Part shown: positions 54,315 through 62,263 of the stretch, in pieces | Layout: each line of letters opens with the position of its first letter | Numbering within the stretch: the first letter of the stretch is position 1 | Assembly (NCBI RefSeq): GCF_039538765.1 | Contig: NZ_BAABCJ010000002.1 | Coordinates: 620,001-684,000 of the forward strand | Length of the DNA: 64,000 bases | Direction of reading: 5' to 3' | Source of the DNA: Zhihengliuella alba | GTDB taxonomy: Bacteria > Actinomycetota > Actinomycetes > Actinomycetales > Micrococcaceae | Made by a program: the position numbers and the translations under genes | The notes under the pieces: generated by a model | Seen by the model: the letters and a program-made list of their open reading frames with translations, nothing else | What the model was told of the DNA's origin: nothing | Database searches by the model: none

Positions 54315-55307
54315 ATGAAGCTTTCACTGAAGTCCGCCCTGACGCTGACCGCGGCCGGGGCCGCCGTCCTGTCGCTCGCCGCCTGCGGCAGCACCGCCCC
54401 CGCGGCGGGCGACGCCCCGGCGTCGTCCGCCGAGCCGCGGACCGTCACCGTCCAGACGAACAACGGCGAGATGGAGGTCCCCGTCGAGCCGCAGCGCGTG
54501 GCGGTGCTGAACAACACCACGTTCGCGACGGTCAAGGCGTTCGGCGTCGAGCCCGTCGCCGTGCCGAAGCCCCTGCTGCCGGCCGAGGGCTACGCGGAGT
54601 GGGAGGAGGACCCGGAGATCGCCGACGCCGGCTCGCACCGCGAGGCCCAGCTCGAGGCGGTCAGCGCCGCGGAGCCCGACCTGATCATCGGCGGCGGACG
54701 CTTCACCGAGTACACCGAGGACCTGGAGAAGATCGCCCCGGTCGTGGACGTGCAGCCGGACGAGGCGTCGGAGGACGGATGGCTCGGCGGCCTCCGCCAC
54801 CAGACCGAGGTGCTGGGCCAGATCTTCGGCGAGGAGGAGCGGGCCGCGGAGCTGGTGGCCGCCCTCGACGACGCCCAGACCGCCGCCGAGAAGGCCACCA
54901 GCGGCGAGACCGTCTTCCTGGCCAACGCCTCCGGCGGCCGGATCGACAACGGTGCCGGCCGCATCGGGCGGCTCCTCGAGGGCGTGAACCTGGAGGACGT
55001 CTTCGCCCAGCAGGACCTGGACGGCGAGTCCGTGCACAACGACTCCGGGCTGGCCCCCGAGACCGTCGCCCAGGCCGATCCGGACTGGATGATCGTCATG
55101 GACCGCGACGCGGCGGTCTCCGCCGAGGGCGAGGAGTTCACGCCGGCGGAGTCGCTGGTCGAGGCGCTCGGCGGCGTCTGGGGCGACACCACGTTCCACG
55201 CCGGGGACCAGATCATCTACCTGGAGCCGACGTTCTACGTCACCGAGGGCATCGAGGCCTACACGGCCGCCTACCAGCAGATCGCGGACGCGTTCTCGGC
55301 CGAGTAG
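54315..55307 (+). CDS. Iron-siderophore substrate-binding lipoprotein (FatB/YclQ-like, system B)
   Basis: A 330-residue lipoprotein with lipobox LSLAACGS (Cys about residue 24). TVTVQTNNGEMEVPVEPQRV and AVPKPLLPAEGYAEWEEDPE start the domain; FTEYTEDLEKIAPVVDV and GGVWGDTTFHAGDQIIYLEP are typical of petrobactin/catecholate-type receptors such as YclQ. ATG 54315 has CAGGAGAA upstream. First gene of a four-gene importer with two permeases and an ATPase; a strong hairpin after it should make it more abundant than the membrane parts. Confidence 0.92.
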   Translation: MKLSLKSALTLTAAGAAVLSLAACGSTAPAAGDAPASSAEPRTVTVQTNNGEMEVPVEPQRVAVLNNTTFATVKAFGVEPVAVPKPLLPAEGYAEWEEDPEIADAGSHREAQLEAVSAAEPDLIIGGGRFTEYTEDLEKIAPVVDVQPDEASEDGWLGGLRHQTEVLGQIFGEEERAAELVAALDDAQTAAEKATSGETVFLANASGGRIDNGAGRIGRLLEGVNLEDVFAQQDLDGESVHNDSGLAPETVAQADPDWMIVMDRDAAVSAEGEEFTPAESLVEALGGVWGDTTFHAGDQIIYLEPTFYVTEGIEAYTAAYQQIADAFSAE

Positions 55308-55316
55308 CAGCCACCG

Positions 55317-55342
55317 GCGCGGGCCCCACGCGGGGCCCGCGC
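55317..55342 (+). terminator. Hairpin between system B binding protein and permease genes
   Basis: GCGCGGGCCCC (55317-55327) and GGGGCCCGCGC (55332-55342) form an 11-bp stem around ACGC. No T tract, so it may stabilise the upstream mRNA or attenuate read-through. Confidence 0.55.
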
Positions 55343-55360
55343 CCCTCCCCGAAGGCCCCC

Positions 55361-56335
55361 ATGCGCACCGCCTCCTCACGCCTCTTCCTGGCCGCCATCG
55401 TCGTGGCGGCCCTGTCGCTGACTGCGGCATCGCTGCTGATCGGCGGCTACGAGATCACCCTGCACGGGCTCCTGACGGACCCCGGGGTCCAGCACATGTT
55501 CTGGGTCTCACGCGTCCCGCGCACGCTGGCCCTGGTCTTCGCCGCCGCCGCGATGGCCATCTGCGGCGTGATCATGCAGCTCATCACCCAGAACAAGTTC
55601 GTGGAGCCCACCACGGCGGGCACGGCCCAGTGGGCGGGCCTCGGGATGCTGGCCGTGCTGCTCGTGAATCCGGGCGCTCCTCCGCTGGCGAAGATGGCCG
55701 TGGCCATCGTCTTCGCCTTCGGCGGCACGTGGATCTTCATCGCCTTCCTGAACCGGGTGCGCGTCAAGGACTCCCTGGTGGTCCCGCTCGTCGGGATCAT
55801 GCTCGGCGCCGTCGTCGGATCCTTCAGCACCTTCATCGCGGGGACCTTCGACCTCCTGCAGACCATGTCCGCGTGGCGCTCGGGCGGCTTCAGCGGGATC
55901 GTCGAGGGCTTCTACGAGCCCCTCTGGCTGGCCGCCCTCGCCTGCGGGGCCGCCTACTTCGTCGCGGACCGCTTCACGGTCGCGGGCCTGGGCCGCGACA
56001 TCGCCACGAACGTCGGCCTGAACTACCACCGGGTCGTCTTCCTCGGCGTCTCGATCGTCGCACTCGCCACGGGAGTGACCGCCGTCGTCGTCGGCTTCAT
56101 CCCGTTCATCGGGCTGATCGTCCCGAACCTGGTGTCCATGGTCCTCGGCGACGATCTGCGCCGGAACCTGCCGTGGGTCGCCCTCCTGGGCATCGTGCTC
56201 CTGCTCGTGTGCGACCTGATCGGCCGCACCATCGTGATGCCGATGGAGATCCCGGCGTCCGTCATCCTCGGCGTCGTCGGCGCCGTCGTGTTCATCGCCC
56301 TGGTCCTGAGGCAGCGCAGACATGTCAATGCTTGA
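55361..56335 (+). CDS. Iron chelate ABC permease (FatD/YclN-like)
   Basis: A 324-residue FecCD-family permease with about nine membrane segments. ICGVIMQLITQNKFVEPTTA differs from the FepD-type signature in the way typical of FatD/YclN; VGLNYHRVVFLGVSIVAL is the coupling region. GAAGG lies five bases before ATG 55361. It overlaps the next permease gene by 14 bases. Confidence 0.92.
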   Translation: MRTASSRLFLAAIVVAALSLTAASLLIGGYEITLHGLLTDPGVQHMFWVSRVPRTLALVFAAAAMAICGVIMQLITQNKFVEPTTAGTAQWAGLGMLAVLLVNPGAPPLAKMAVAIVFAFGGTWIFIAFLNRVRVKDSLVVPLVGIMLGAVVGSFSTFIAGTFDLLQTMSAWRSGGFSGIVEGFYEPLWLAALACGAAYFVADRFTVAGLGRDIATNVGLNYHRVVFLGVSIVALATGVTAVVVGFIPFIGLIVPNLVSMVLGDDLRRNLPWVALLGIVLLLVCDLIGRTIVMPMEIPASVILGVVGAVVFIALVLRQRRHVNA

Positions 56336-57428
56336 TTCGAACCGCACGCCCGCCCCTGACGCCGCGCCCGCCGGCCCGGATGCCGGGGGTACGACGCCGG
56401 AGCCCGGCGGGGAACGGGCCGTCACCGGGCGCGACCCCGGTCCCGCACGCCTCGGTCCCCCTCGCCTCGGTCCCGCACGCCTCGGTCCGGGCCAGCGGCT
56501 GGTCCTGGTGGGAGCCCTGGCCGCCGCGGCGTCGTGCTGCCTGCTCTTCCTGTTCATCCGCGGCTCGTTCGCCTTCGCGATCGACCAGCGGCTCGCCATG
56601 CTCGGCACCATGCTGGTGGTCGCCTTCACGCAGGGCGTCGGGACCGTGGTCTTCCACACGGTGACCCACAACCGGATCCTGACCCCGTCGATCATGGGCT
56701 TCGACTCGCTCTACACGTTCATGCAGACCATCCTGGTCTGGGTCTTCGGCGGCGTCTTCCTGGCGAGCGTCGAGGGCATCCCGAAGCTGATCGCGGAGAC
56801 GCTGCTGATGGTGGTCTTCGCGACGCTCCTGTACCGCTGGCTGTTCTCCGGCCGGTTCGGCAGCCTCTACGTGCTGCTGCTGGTCGGGGTGGTCCTGGGC
56901 ATGGCGTTCGACTCGATCTCGGTCTTCGTCCAGCGGCTCCTGAACCCCACGGACTACGACATGCTCTCGGTGGAGCTGATGGGCCGGATGAGCTCCGTCG
57001 ACTCCGACTACCTCCCGCTCGCGTTCGCCGTGTGCGCCGCCGTCGGACTCGTGCTGTGGCGCCGGCGCTTCCGGCTGGACGTGCTCCTGCTGGGCCGCGA
57101 CGCCGCGCAGAACCTGGGCATCGACCACAAACGCGAGCTGACCGTGATGCTGGTGCTGATCGCCGTCATGGTCGCGTTCTCCACCGCGCTGGCCGGGCCG
57201 ATGACCTTCTTCGGATTCGTCGTCGCGACGCTCGCGTACCAGGTCGCCGGGACGCACCGGCACCAGTACGTGATGCCCATGGCGTTCCTGCTGGGTCTCC
57301 TGACCCTGACCGCCGGGCAGTTCGTCCTGGAGCACGTCTTCTACGCGTCGGGCTTCCTGACCGTCATCATCGAATTCGCGGGCGGCACCCTCTTCCTGCT
57401 GCTCCTGCTGCGAAAGGGCAAGCTGTGA
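56322..57428 (+). CDS. Iron chelate ABC permease (FatC/YclO-like)
   Basis: A 368-residue permease, partner of the previous one. FHTVTHNRILTPSIMGFDSL is the YclO/FatC signature; LGRDAAQNLGIDHKRELTVM contacts the ATPase. The N-terminal 55 residues form an unusual Pro/Gly/Arg tail with three PxRLGP repeats from a 15-bp DNA repeat. The start overlaps the preceding gene and the end overlaps the ATPase start (GTGA), so the three are translated together. Confidence 0.92.
   Translation: MSMLDSNRTPAPDAAPAGPDAGGTTPEPGGERAVTGRDPGPARLGPPRLGPARLGPGQRLVLVGALAAAASCCLLFLFIRGSFAFAIDQRLAMLGTMLVVAFTQGVGTVVFHTVTHNRILTPSIMGFDSLYTFMQTILVWVFGGVFLASVEGIPKLIAETLLMVVFATLLYRWLFSGRFGSLYVLLLVGVVLGMAFDSISVFVQRLLNPTDYDMLSVELMGRMSSVDSDYLPLAFAVCAAVGLVLWRRRFRLDVLLLGRDAAQNLGIDHKRELTVMLVLIAVMVAFSTALAGPMTFFGFVVATLAYQVAGTHRHQYVMPMAFLLGLLTLTAGQFVLEHVFYASGFLTVIIEFAGGTLFLLLLLRKGKL
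56441..56485 (+). repeat. Three in-frame 15-bp repeats in the permease gene
   Basis: TCCCGCACGCCTCGG at 56441-56455 and 56471-56485 is identical; the middle unit 56456-56470 differs at three bases. The repeat codes for the tail before the first membrane segment. Confidence 0.85.
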
Positions 57429-58183
57429 TCGCCTTCAGCGACGTCGTCAAGGACTACAACGGCCTCCGGGTCCTCGGGCCCGTCACGGGCGGGATCTCCG
57501 CCGGCGGCGTCACCGCCCTGATCGGCCCGAACGGCGCCGGCAAGTCGACGCTGCTGACCATCATCGGCCGCCTGATGGACCCCTCGGCCGGGCACATCAC
57601 GGTCAAGGGGCACGACGTCGCCACGACCCGCAGCGCCGACCTCGCCCGGCTGATCTCCGTGCTCCGGCAGGAGAACCACATGACCGCCCGGCTCACGGTG
57701 CGCGACCTGGTCGGCTTCGGCCGCTACCCCCACTCGAAGGGACGGCCCACCCCGGAGTGCCGCGCCGCCGTGGACCGCGCCCTGGAGTTCCTCAACCTGA
57801 CCGCTCTGCAGGACCGGTTCACGGACCAGCTCTCCGGGGGCCAGCGGCAGCGCGCGTACGTCGCCATGGTGCTGGCCCAGGACACCGAGTACATCCTGCT
57901 GGACGAGCCGCTGAACAACCTGGACATGAAGCACGCCGTGCTGATGATGCGCCAGCTCCGCCGCGCCGCCGTCGAACTGGGCAAGACCATCGTGATCGTG
58001 ATCCACGACGTCAACTTCGCGGCGTCCTACTCGGACCACATCATCGCGCTCCGGGACGGCCAGGTCTGCCACACCGGCAGCCCCGACGAGATCATGCGCG
58101 ACGACGTGCTCACCGACGTCTTCGACACCGACGTGCGGGTGCACCGGATCGAGGACCGCCCCGTGGCGATCTTCACGCACTGA
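57425..58183 (+). CDS. Iron chelate ABC transporter ATP-binding protein (YclP-like)
   Basis: A 252-residue ATPase of system B. Walker A GPNGAGKST, signature LSGGQRQRAYVAMVLAQ, Walker B YILLDEPLNNLD, switch His in VIHDVNFAASY. Unlike the ATPase of system A it is not fused to a reductase. GTG 57425 overlaps the permease stop. It ends the operon and converges on the TVP38 gene. Confidence 0.94.
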   Translation: MIAFSDVVKDYNGLRVLGPVTGGISAGGVTALIGPNGAGKSTLLTIIGRLMDPSAGHITVKGHDVATTRSADLARLISVLRQENHMTARLTVRDLVGFGRYPHSKGRPTPECRAAVDRALEFLNLTALQDRFTDQLSGGQRQRAYVAMVLAQDTEYILLDEPLNNLDMKHAVLMMRQLRRAAVELGKTIVIVIHDVNFAASYSDHIIALRDGQVCHTGSPDEIMRDDVLTDVFDTDVRVHRIEDRPVAIFTH

Positions 58184-58210
58184 CCCGGCCCCCTGCTGAC
58201 CCAGCGGGCC

Positions 58211-58250
58211 CCTCCTGCACCGGTGGGACCCTACTGCACCGGAGGAACGA
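58211..58250. repeat. Short duplication at the 3' end of the TVP38 gene
   Basis: CCTCCTGCACCGGTGGGA and CCTACTGCACCGGAGGAA are tandem near-copies 20 bases apart. The second contains the stop codon region of the minus-strand gene, the first lies in the spacer, much as seen at dcd. Confidence 0.6.
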
Positions 58251-59082
58251 GGGCCGCCCAGAGCAGGAAGGCGACGAGGCCCGCGAGGCCGATGGCCAGG
58301 AGGATCGTCCAGCCGAGCGAGAACCGCCACGAGGCGCGCAGGAACGCCGCGTGGTCCTCGCTGGCGACGAACTCGTGGATCCAGCGGCGCTGCCACAGGG
58401 CCACCATGCCCAGCGTGAGCAGGACCGCCCCGCCGACGACGATCGGGTTCATGTTCTCGCCGGTGAGGCCCTCCCCCGCGAAGCTCAGCACCAGGTAGCC
58501 GGGGAGCCGGCCGGCCAGGGAGACCAGGAGCAGCGTCCGAATCCGCAGGGTGCTCAGTCCGGCCACGAAGGAGACGATGTCGTCCGGGAAGGCCGGGAGC
58601 AGGTAGATGAGGAACAGGACGAACGCGCCGCGCCGGGCGATCAGGCGGTCGAACCGCTCCAGCGTCGCGGGCTTGACGAAGCGCTCCACGAACGGCCGGC
58701 CGAGCCGTCGGGCGAGGACGAACACCAGCCAGAAGCCGATGAACGCCCCGATCATCGTGTAGAGCAGCCCCAGCCACGGCCCGAACAGCAGCCCGCCCAC
58801 GAGCCCGCTGACCTGGCCCGGCAGGGGCGCGATGACCACCTGCGCCACCTGCAGGCCGATGAAGGCCAGCGGAGCCGCGGCGCCCAGCCCGCCGATCGTC
58901 TCCCGGGCAGTCTCCGGGTCGCTGAAGAGCGGCAGCAGGGGCCGGCCGAAGTGGACGGCGGCCGCGATGGCGGCCGCGCCGAGTACCACCAGGGTGATCG
59001 TCAGGAGCACGGAGCGGAGCGGCCTCCGGGCGGGTCGGCCCGGCCTCCGGGCCGGTGCATCGACGGCGTCGTGAGTGTCCAT
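58231..59082 (-). CDS. TVP38/TMEM64 (DedA-like) membrane protein
   Basis: A 283-residue integral membrane protein. QVVIAPLPGQVSGLVGGLLF and GPWLGLLYTMIGAFIGFWLV form the conserved VTT/SNARE-associated Golgi domain with re-entrant loops; LLPAFPDDIVSFVAGLSTLR is the second signature. Members are lipid scramblases or transporters. ATG 59082 is six bases after TAGTCT on the minus strand (59089-59094), again leaderless. The C-terminal 60 residues include one extra membrane segment. Confidence 0.88.
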   Translation of the reverse strand: MDTHDAVDAPARRPGRPARRPLRSVLLTITLVVLGAAAIAAAVHFGRPLLPLFSDPETARETIGGLGAAAPLAFIGLQVAQVVIAPLPGQVSGLVGGLLFGPWLGLLYTMIGAFIGFWLVFVLARRLGRPFVERFVKPATLERFDRLIARRGAFVLFLIYLLPAFPDDIVSFVAGLSTLRIRTLLLVSLAGRLPGYLVLSFAGEGLTGENMNPIVVGGAVLLTLGMVALWQRRWIHEFVASEDHAAFLRASWRFSLGWTILLAIGLAGLVAFLLWAALVPPVQ

Positions 59083-59264
59083 GGCGCCAGACTAGATCCT
59101 GACCGGCCCGCAGAGGAGGGATCCGTCCGGATCTCCGGGCCGTCGCGCCGGTATTTCAGGGGGCTCGCCGCCCGGTCTCGGGGTCCGCTCGGGGAAGGCC
59201 CGGAGCAGGCGACACGGCTCGTGCAGAGGCGGGACCACTGCAGGGGGCGCGGGAGAGGCCGGGC

Positions 59265-59957
59265 TCAGTAGTTGAGCGCGGCGGGTCCGTAGTCGGCGCG
59301 GCGGGCGGCGCGCTCCTGCTGGGCGACCGTGCGGTGGTGCAGGAGGTCGATCAGGCGGTTGGCATTGCGGATGAGATCGGCGATCTGCTCGTCGTCGCGG
59401 TCCACCCACTGGATCCGGGGCTCGTCGTGCAGCGGCCGGAAGTCCCGGTGCTCCTCCCAGACCATGAGCGTACGCTCGGCGCCGATCACATACTGCTGCC
59501 ACCAGACCTGGCGGAGGTAGTGGCGCGGGATGGAGCGCCAGACCTTGTTGGTCGTCTTGATCTCGGCCAGTTCCACGCGCCCGTCGGGGCGGATCGCGAT
59601 GCCGTCCGGTGTCGCCAGGTGGCGGATCTCCGCCTCCGCGTGGAACAGGAGGCTGCTCGGCTCGATCCCGTGGTTCCGCAGGACCCAGTCCGCGATCACC
59701 GGCTCCCTGGTGCGTCCGTACTCCGTGTAGGGGTTCCCGGTGAACCCGGACCCTCCGAGCTTCGCCTCGACGGCGACCTCGATGCTGCGCGGCGTGGAGA
59801 GCTTGGCGACATCGGTCGCGGTGATGCCGCGCGTGCGCGCCCGCAGCCACGCCACCCGGTCGCTGGAATCGGCCACCACGCGGCGCAGGCAGGGATGGTT
59901 CTCCCGCTGCTCAGGGGCGGATGGTTGGTCGAACGGCACCGGACCATTCTGCCCCAT
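59265..59957 (-). CDS. YqaJ-like exonuclease domain protein
   Basis: A 230-residue protein of the PD-(D/E)XK superfamily related to YqaJ/lambda exonuclease. RARTRGITATDVAKLS is the first motif, YGRTREPVIADWV contains the conserved Glu, LATPDGIAIRPDGRVELAEI carries the catalytic Asp and the Glu-x-Lys (EIKTTNK), and YLRQVWWQQYVIG the supporting Gln/Trp helix. Phages use such proteins in recombination, but no partner (RecT) or other phage gene is near, so it looks like a chromosomal orphan. Start uncertain: ATG 59957, or GTG 59939 which has CAGAAT six bases upstream in the leaderless pattern. Confidence 0.8.
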   Translation of the reverse strand: MGQNGPVPFDQPSAPEQRENHPCLRRVVADSSDRVAWLRARTRGITATDVAKLSTPRSIEVAVEAKLGGSGFTGNPYTEYGRTREPVIADWVLRNHGIEPSSLLFHAEAEIRHLATPDGIAIRPDGRVELAEIKTTNKVWRSIPRHYLRQVWWQQYVIGAERTLMVWEEHRDFRPLHDEPRIQWVDRDDEQIADLIRNANRLIDLLHHRTVAQQERAARRADYGPAALNY

Positions 59958-60024
59958 CGGTGACCCGCCACTCCGTCAGGCGGGCCCGCGTGGCCCGATC
60001 CCGTCCGGTCGCGGACCGATCGGG

Positions 60025-61167
60025 TCAGGCGCCGCCGCCCCGGATCACCGGTTCCGGCAGCGCGTCCGGGTGCTGCTCCTGGAGCGTGCGGAGCAGCTCC
60101 TCGCGCACGCTGTTCTGCAGGTTCCACAGGTCGCCCGCATTGCGGGCGGTGAGCCAGATGAACACCGTCATCAGGCCGCCCTTCGCATCGGAGACCGCGA
60201 GGCTCGCATCGCGTCCGTCCCACGCCTGGTTCGCCGCGACCGTGTCCTCCAGCCGCTTCCGCAGCAGCTCCACGGGCGCCTTCCAGGTGAGCTCGATCTC
60301 GATGCCCCCGGAGACGTCGTCCGTCCCGCGCGAGTAGTTCCGGAACGGGGTGGTGGTGAAGTACGTGGAGGGCAGGATCATCCGGGTGTCGTCGATCAGC
60401 TTGACGACGACGTAGGTCAGGGTGATCTCCTCGACGTTGCCGCGCGAGCCCTCGATCACCACGGTGTCGTCCACGCGGAGGGCGTCGGTGAAGGCGAGCT
60501 GCAGCCCGGCGAATACATTGGAGAGCGTGGACTGGACCGCCATGCCGGCGATGACGGAGATGAGGCCCGCGGAGGCCAGGATGCCGGCTCCGAGCGCCCG
60601 CACCTCGGGGATCAGGAGCAGGATGCCTGCAACGGCGAACACCAGCACGGCCGCGACCACGACCCGCCGGAGCAGCGAGACCTGGGTCCGGAGCTTGGCC
60701 ATGTGCCGGGCGTCCACGGACTGCTCGCTGCGGTACTTGGAGAGCAGGATCGACTCCACGAGGTGCAGCAGGACGGTCACCAGCCATGCGAACGCGGCGA
60801 TCATCGTGGCCAGCAGGAGGAAGTCGACCGAGCCGCGCCACTCGGACTCCGGCGCGGTCACGGCGAACGAGCCCAGCGTGCCGATGCAGCTGAGCAGCAG
60901 GAACAACGGCCAGCGGGCCCGCTTGATGTCGTCGCGCAGGAGCGGCTTGCGTCGGAGGACCCGGTTCACCACGGCGGCCCCGACCCAGGTGACCACGAAC
61001 GCGACGACGATCGCGATGCCGGCGCCGACCCAGGGCTGCAGGTAGGCGGGCAGGCCTGCCACGACCTCCTCGGTCAACTTGCCCATCCCGGGGTCCGGCT
61101 CGCCGAACCGGTCCGGATCGATGATCGGCTCATCCGTTGCAGGGGCGGTCAGGACGGAAGATTGCAT
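60025..61167 (-). CDS. MscS-family mechanosensitive ion channel
   Basis: A 380-residue membrane channel. Four segments precede the MscS core: GILASAGLISVIAGMAVQST (pore helix TM3), SNVFAGLQLAFTDALRVDDT, GSRGNVEEITLTYVVVKLID and the cytoplasmic beta/alpha vestibule. It opens under hypo-osmotic tension to release solutes. ATG 61167 is six bases after CACGCT on the minus strand (61174-61179). It is divergent from the PhzF gene across a 112-bp gap. Confidence 0.92.
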   Translation of the reverse strand: MQSSVLTAPATDEPIIDPDRFGEPDPGMGKLTEEVVAGLPAYLQPWVGAGIAIVVAFVVTWVGAAVVNRVLRRKPLLRDDIKRARWPLFLLLSCIGTLGSFAVTAPESEWRGSVDFLLLATMIAAFAWLVTVLLHLVESILLSKYRSEQSVDARHMAKLRTQVSLLRRVVVAAVLVFAVAGILLLIPEVRALGAGILASAGLISVIAGMAVQSTLSNVFAGLQLAFTDALRVDDTVVIEGSRGNVEEITLTYVVVKLIDDTRMILPSTYFTTTPFRNYSRGTDDVSGGIEIELTWKAPVELLRKRLEDTVAANQAWDGRDASLAVSDAKGGLMTVFIWLTARNAGDLWNLQNSVREELLRTLQEQHPDALPEPVIRGGGA

Positions 61168-61279
61168 GGTCCAAGCGTGGCACATCCGACCGGGAGGATG
61201 GGCCGCTCCCCGCCCGGCGGCCCGGGTCATCTTGGCCCGCCGTGCCCCAAGCGAGGGTCCCTTGTGCCACGATTCACCT

Positions 61280-62263
61280 ATGGCTCTTGTCCCCTTCAAA
61301 CAGGTCGATGTCTTCTCCACCGCGCCGTACCGCGGCAACGCGCTGGCCGTGGTGCTGGACGCGTCCGGGTTGAGCACCCAGGACATGCAGGACTTCGCCC
61401 GCTGGACGAATCTGGCGGAGACCACGTTCGTGCTCCCGCCCACCAGCCCGGGGGCCGACTACCGCGTGCGGATCTTCACGTCGACCACGGAGCTCCCGTT
61501 CGCCGGCCACCCGACGCTCGGCACCGCGCACGCGTGGCTCGAGTCCGGGGGCCGGCCGTCGCGCCCCGGCGTCCTGGTGCAGGAGTGCGGCGCCGGTCTG
61601 ATCGAGGTCAGGATCGAGTCCGCCGGGACGAGTCCGCGGCTGGCGCTCAAGGGACCCGAGTTCGTGCGCACCGGCCCGCTGGAGGACGACGTCCTGGAGT
61701 GGGCGGTCTCCGCGCTCGGGCTGGGCCCGGACGACGTCGTCGCGCACCAGTGGCTCGTCAACGGGCCGCACTGGGCGGGTCTGCTGCTCAAGGACGCAGA
61801 GACGGTCCTGCGGATCGAGCCGGACTTCGCCGCGCTGGAAGGGCTCGAGGTCGGAGTCATCGGCGCGTACTCGCGGCCGGGGGCCGATCAGGTCATGCGC
61901 CACGATCCGGCACGCGAGGCGGTCCGCCCGAGCGGCGCACGCGCCGAGCTCGAGCCTCTGCCGGACACGGCGGCGATGAACCTTAGCGCCTTCGGCTCGG
62001 CGGTGGAGCAGGCACCGGCCGACTACGAGGTCCGGGCGTTCTGCCCTGGCGAGGCGCTGCCCGAGGACCCGGTGACCGGCAGCCTCAACGCCGGGTTCGC
62101 GCGCTGGCTCATGTCGGAGGGCCTGGCCGAGGACGCGTACTCCGTCCGGCAGGGCACCCGGGTGGGCCGCGCCGGCGACCTCTACCCGTACCGCGACGCC
62201 GAGGGCGTCTGGCTCGCGGGTCACTCGGTGACGTGCATCGACGGCTCGGTCCTGCTGCCGTGA
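61280..62263 (+). CDS. PhzF family isomerase/epimerase-like protein
   Basis: A 327-residue cytosolic protein of the diaminopimelate epimerase fold. FKQVDVFSTAPYRGNALAVV, NLAETTFVLPP (catalytic Glu), IFTSTTELPFAGHPTLGTAH and PEDPVTGSLNAGFARWLMSE are the PhzF signatures. It probably isomerises a small metabolite; no phenazine genes are nearby. CACGAT is six bases before ATG 61280. Its stop overlaps the start of the DHA2 exporter (GTGA), so the two are coupled; the exporter may secrete a product, which is speculation. Confidence 0.92.
   Translation: MALVPFKQVDVFSTAPYRGNALAVVLDASGLSTQDMQDFARWTNLAETTFVLPPTSPGADYRVRIFTSTTELPFAGHPTLGTAHAWLESGGRPSRPGVLVQECGAGLIEVRIESAGTSPRLALKGPEFVRTGPLEDDVLEWAVSALGLGPDDVVAHQWLVNGPHWAGLLLKDAETVLRIEPDFAALEGLEVGVIGAYSRPGADQVMRHDPAREAVRPSGARAELEPLPDTAAMNLSAFGSAVEQAPADYEVRAFCPGEALPEDPVTGSLNAGFARWLMSEGLAEDAYSVRQGTRVGRAGDLYPYRDAEGVWLAGHSVTCIDGSVLLP

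Noticed and set aside
59265..59957. Prophage region around the YqaJ-like gene
   Set aside because: No integrase, terminase, capsid or RecT genes and no attachment-site repeats are visible; base composition is like the surroundings.
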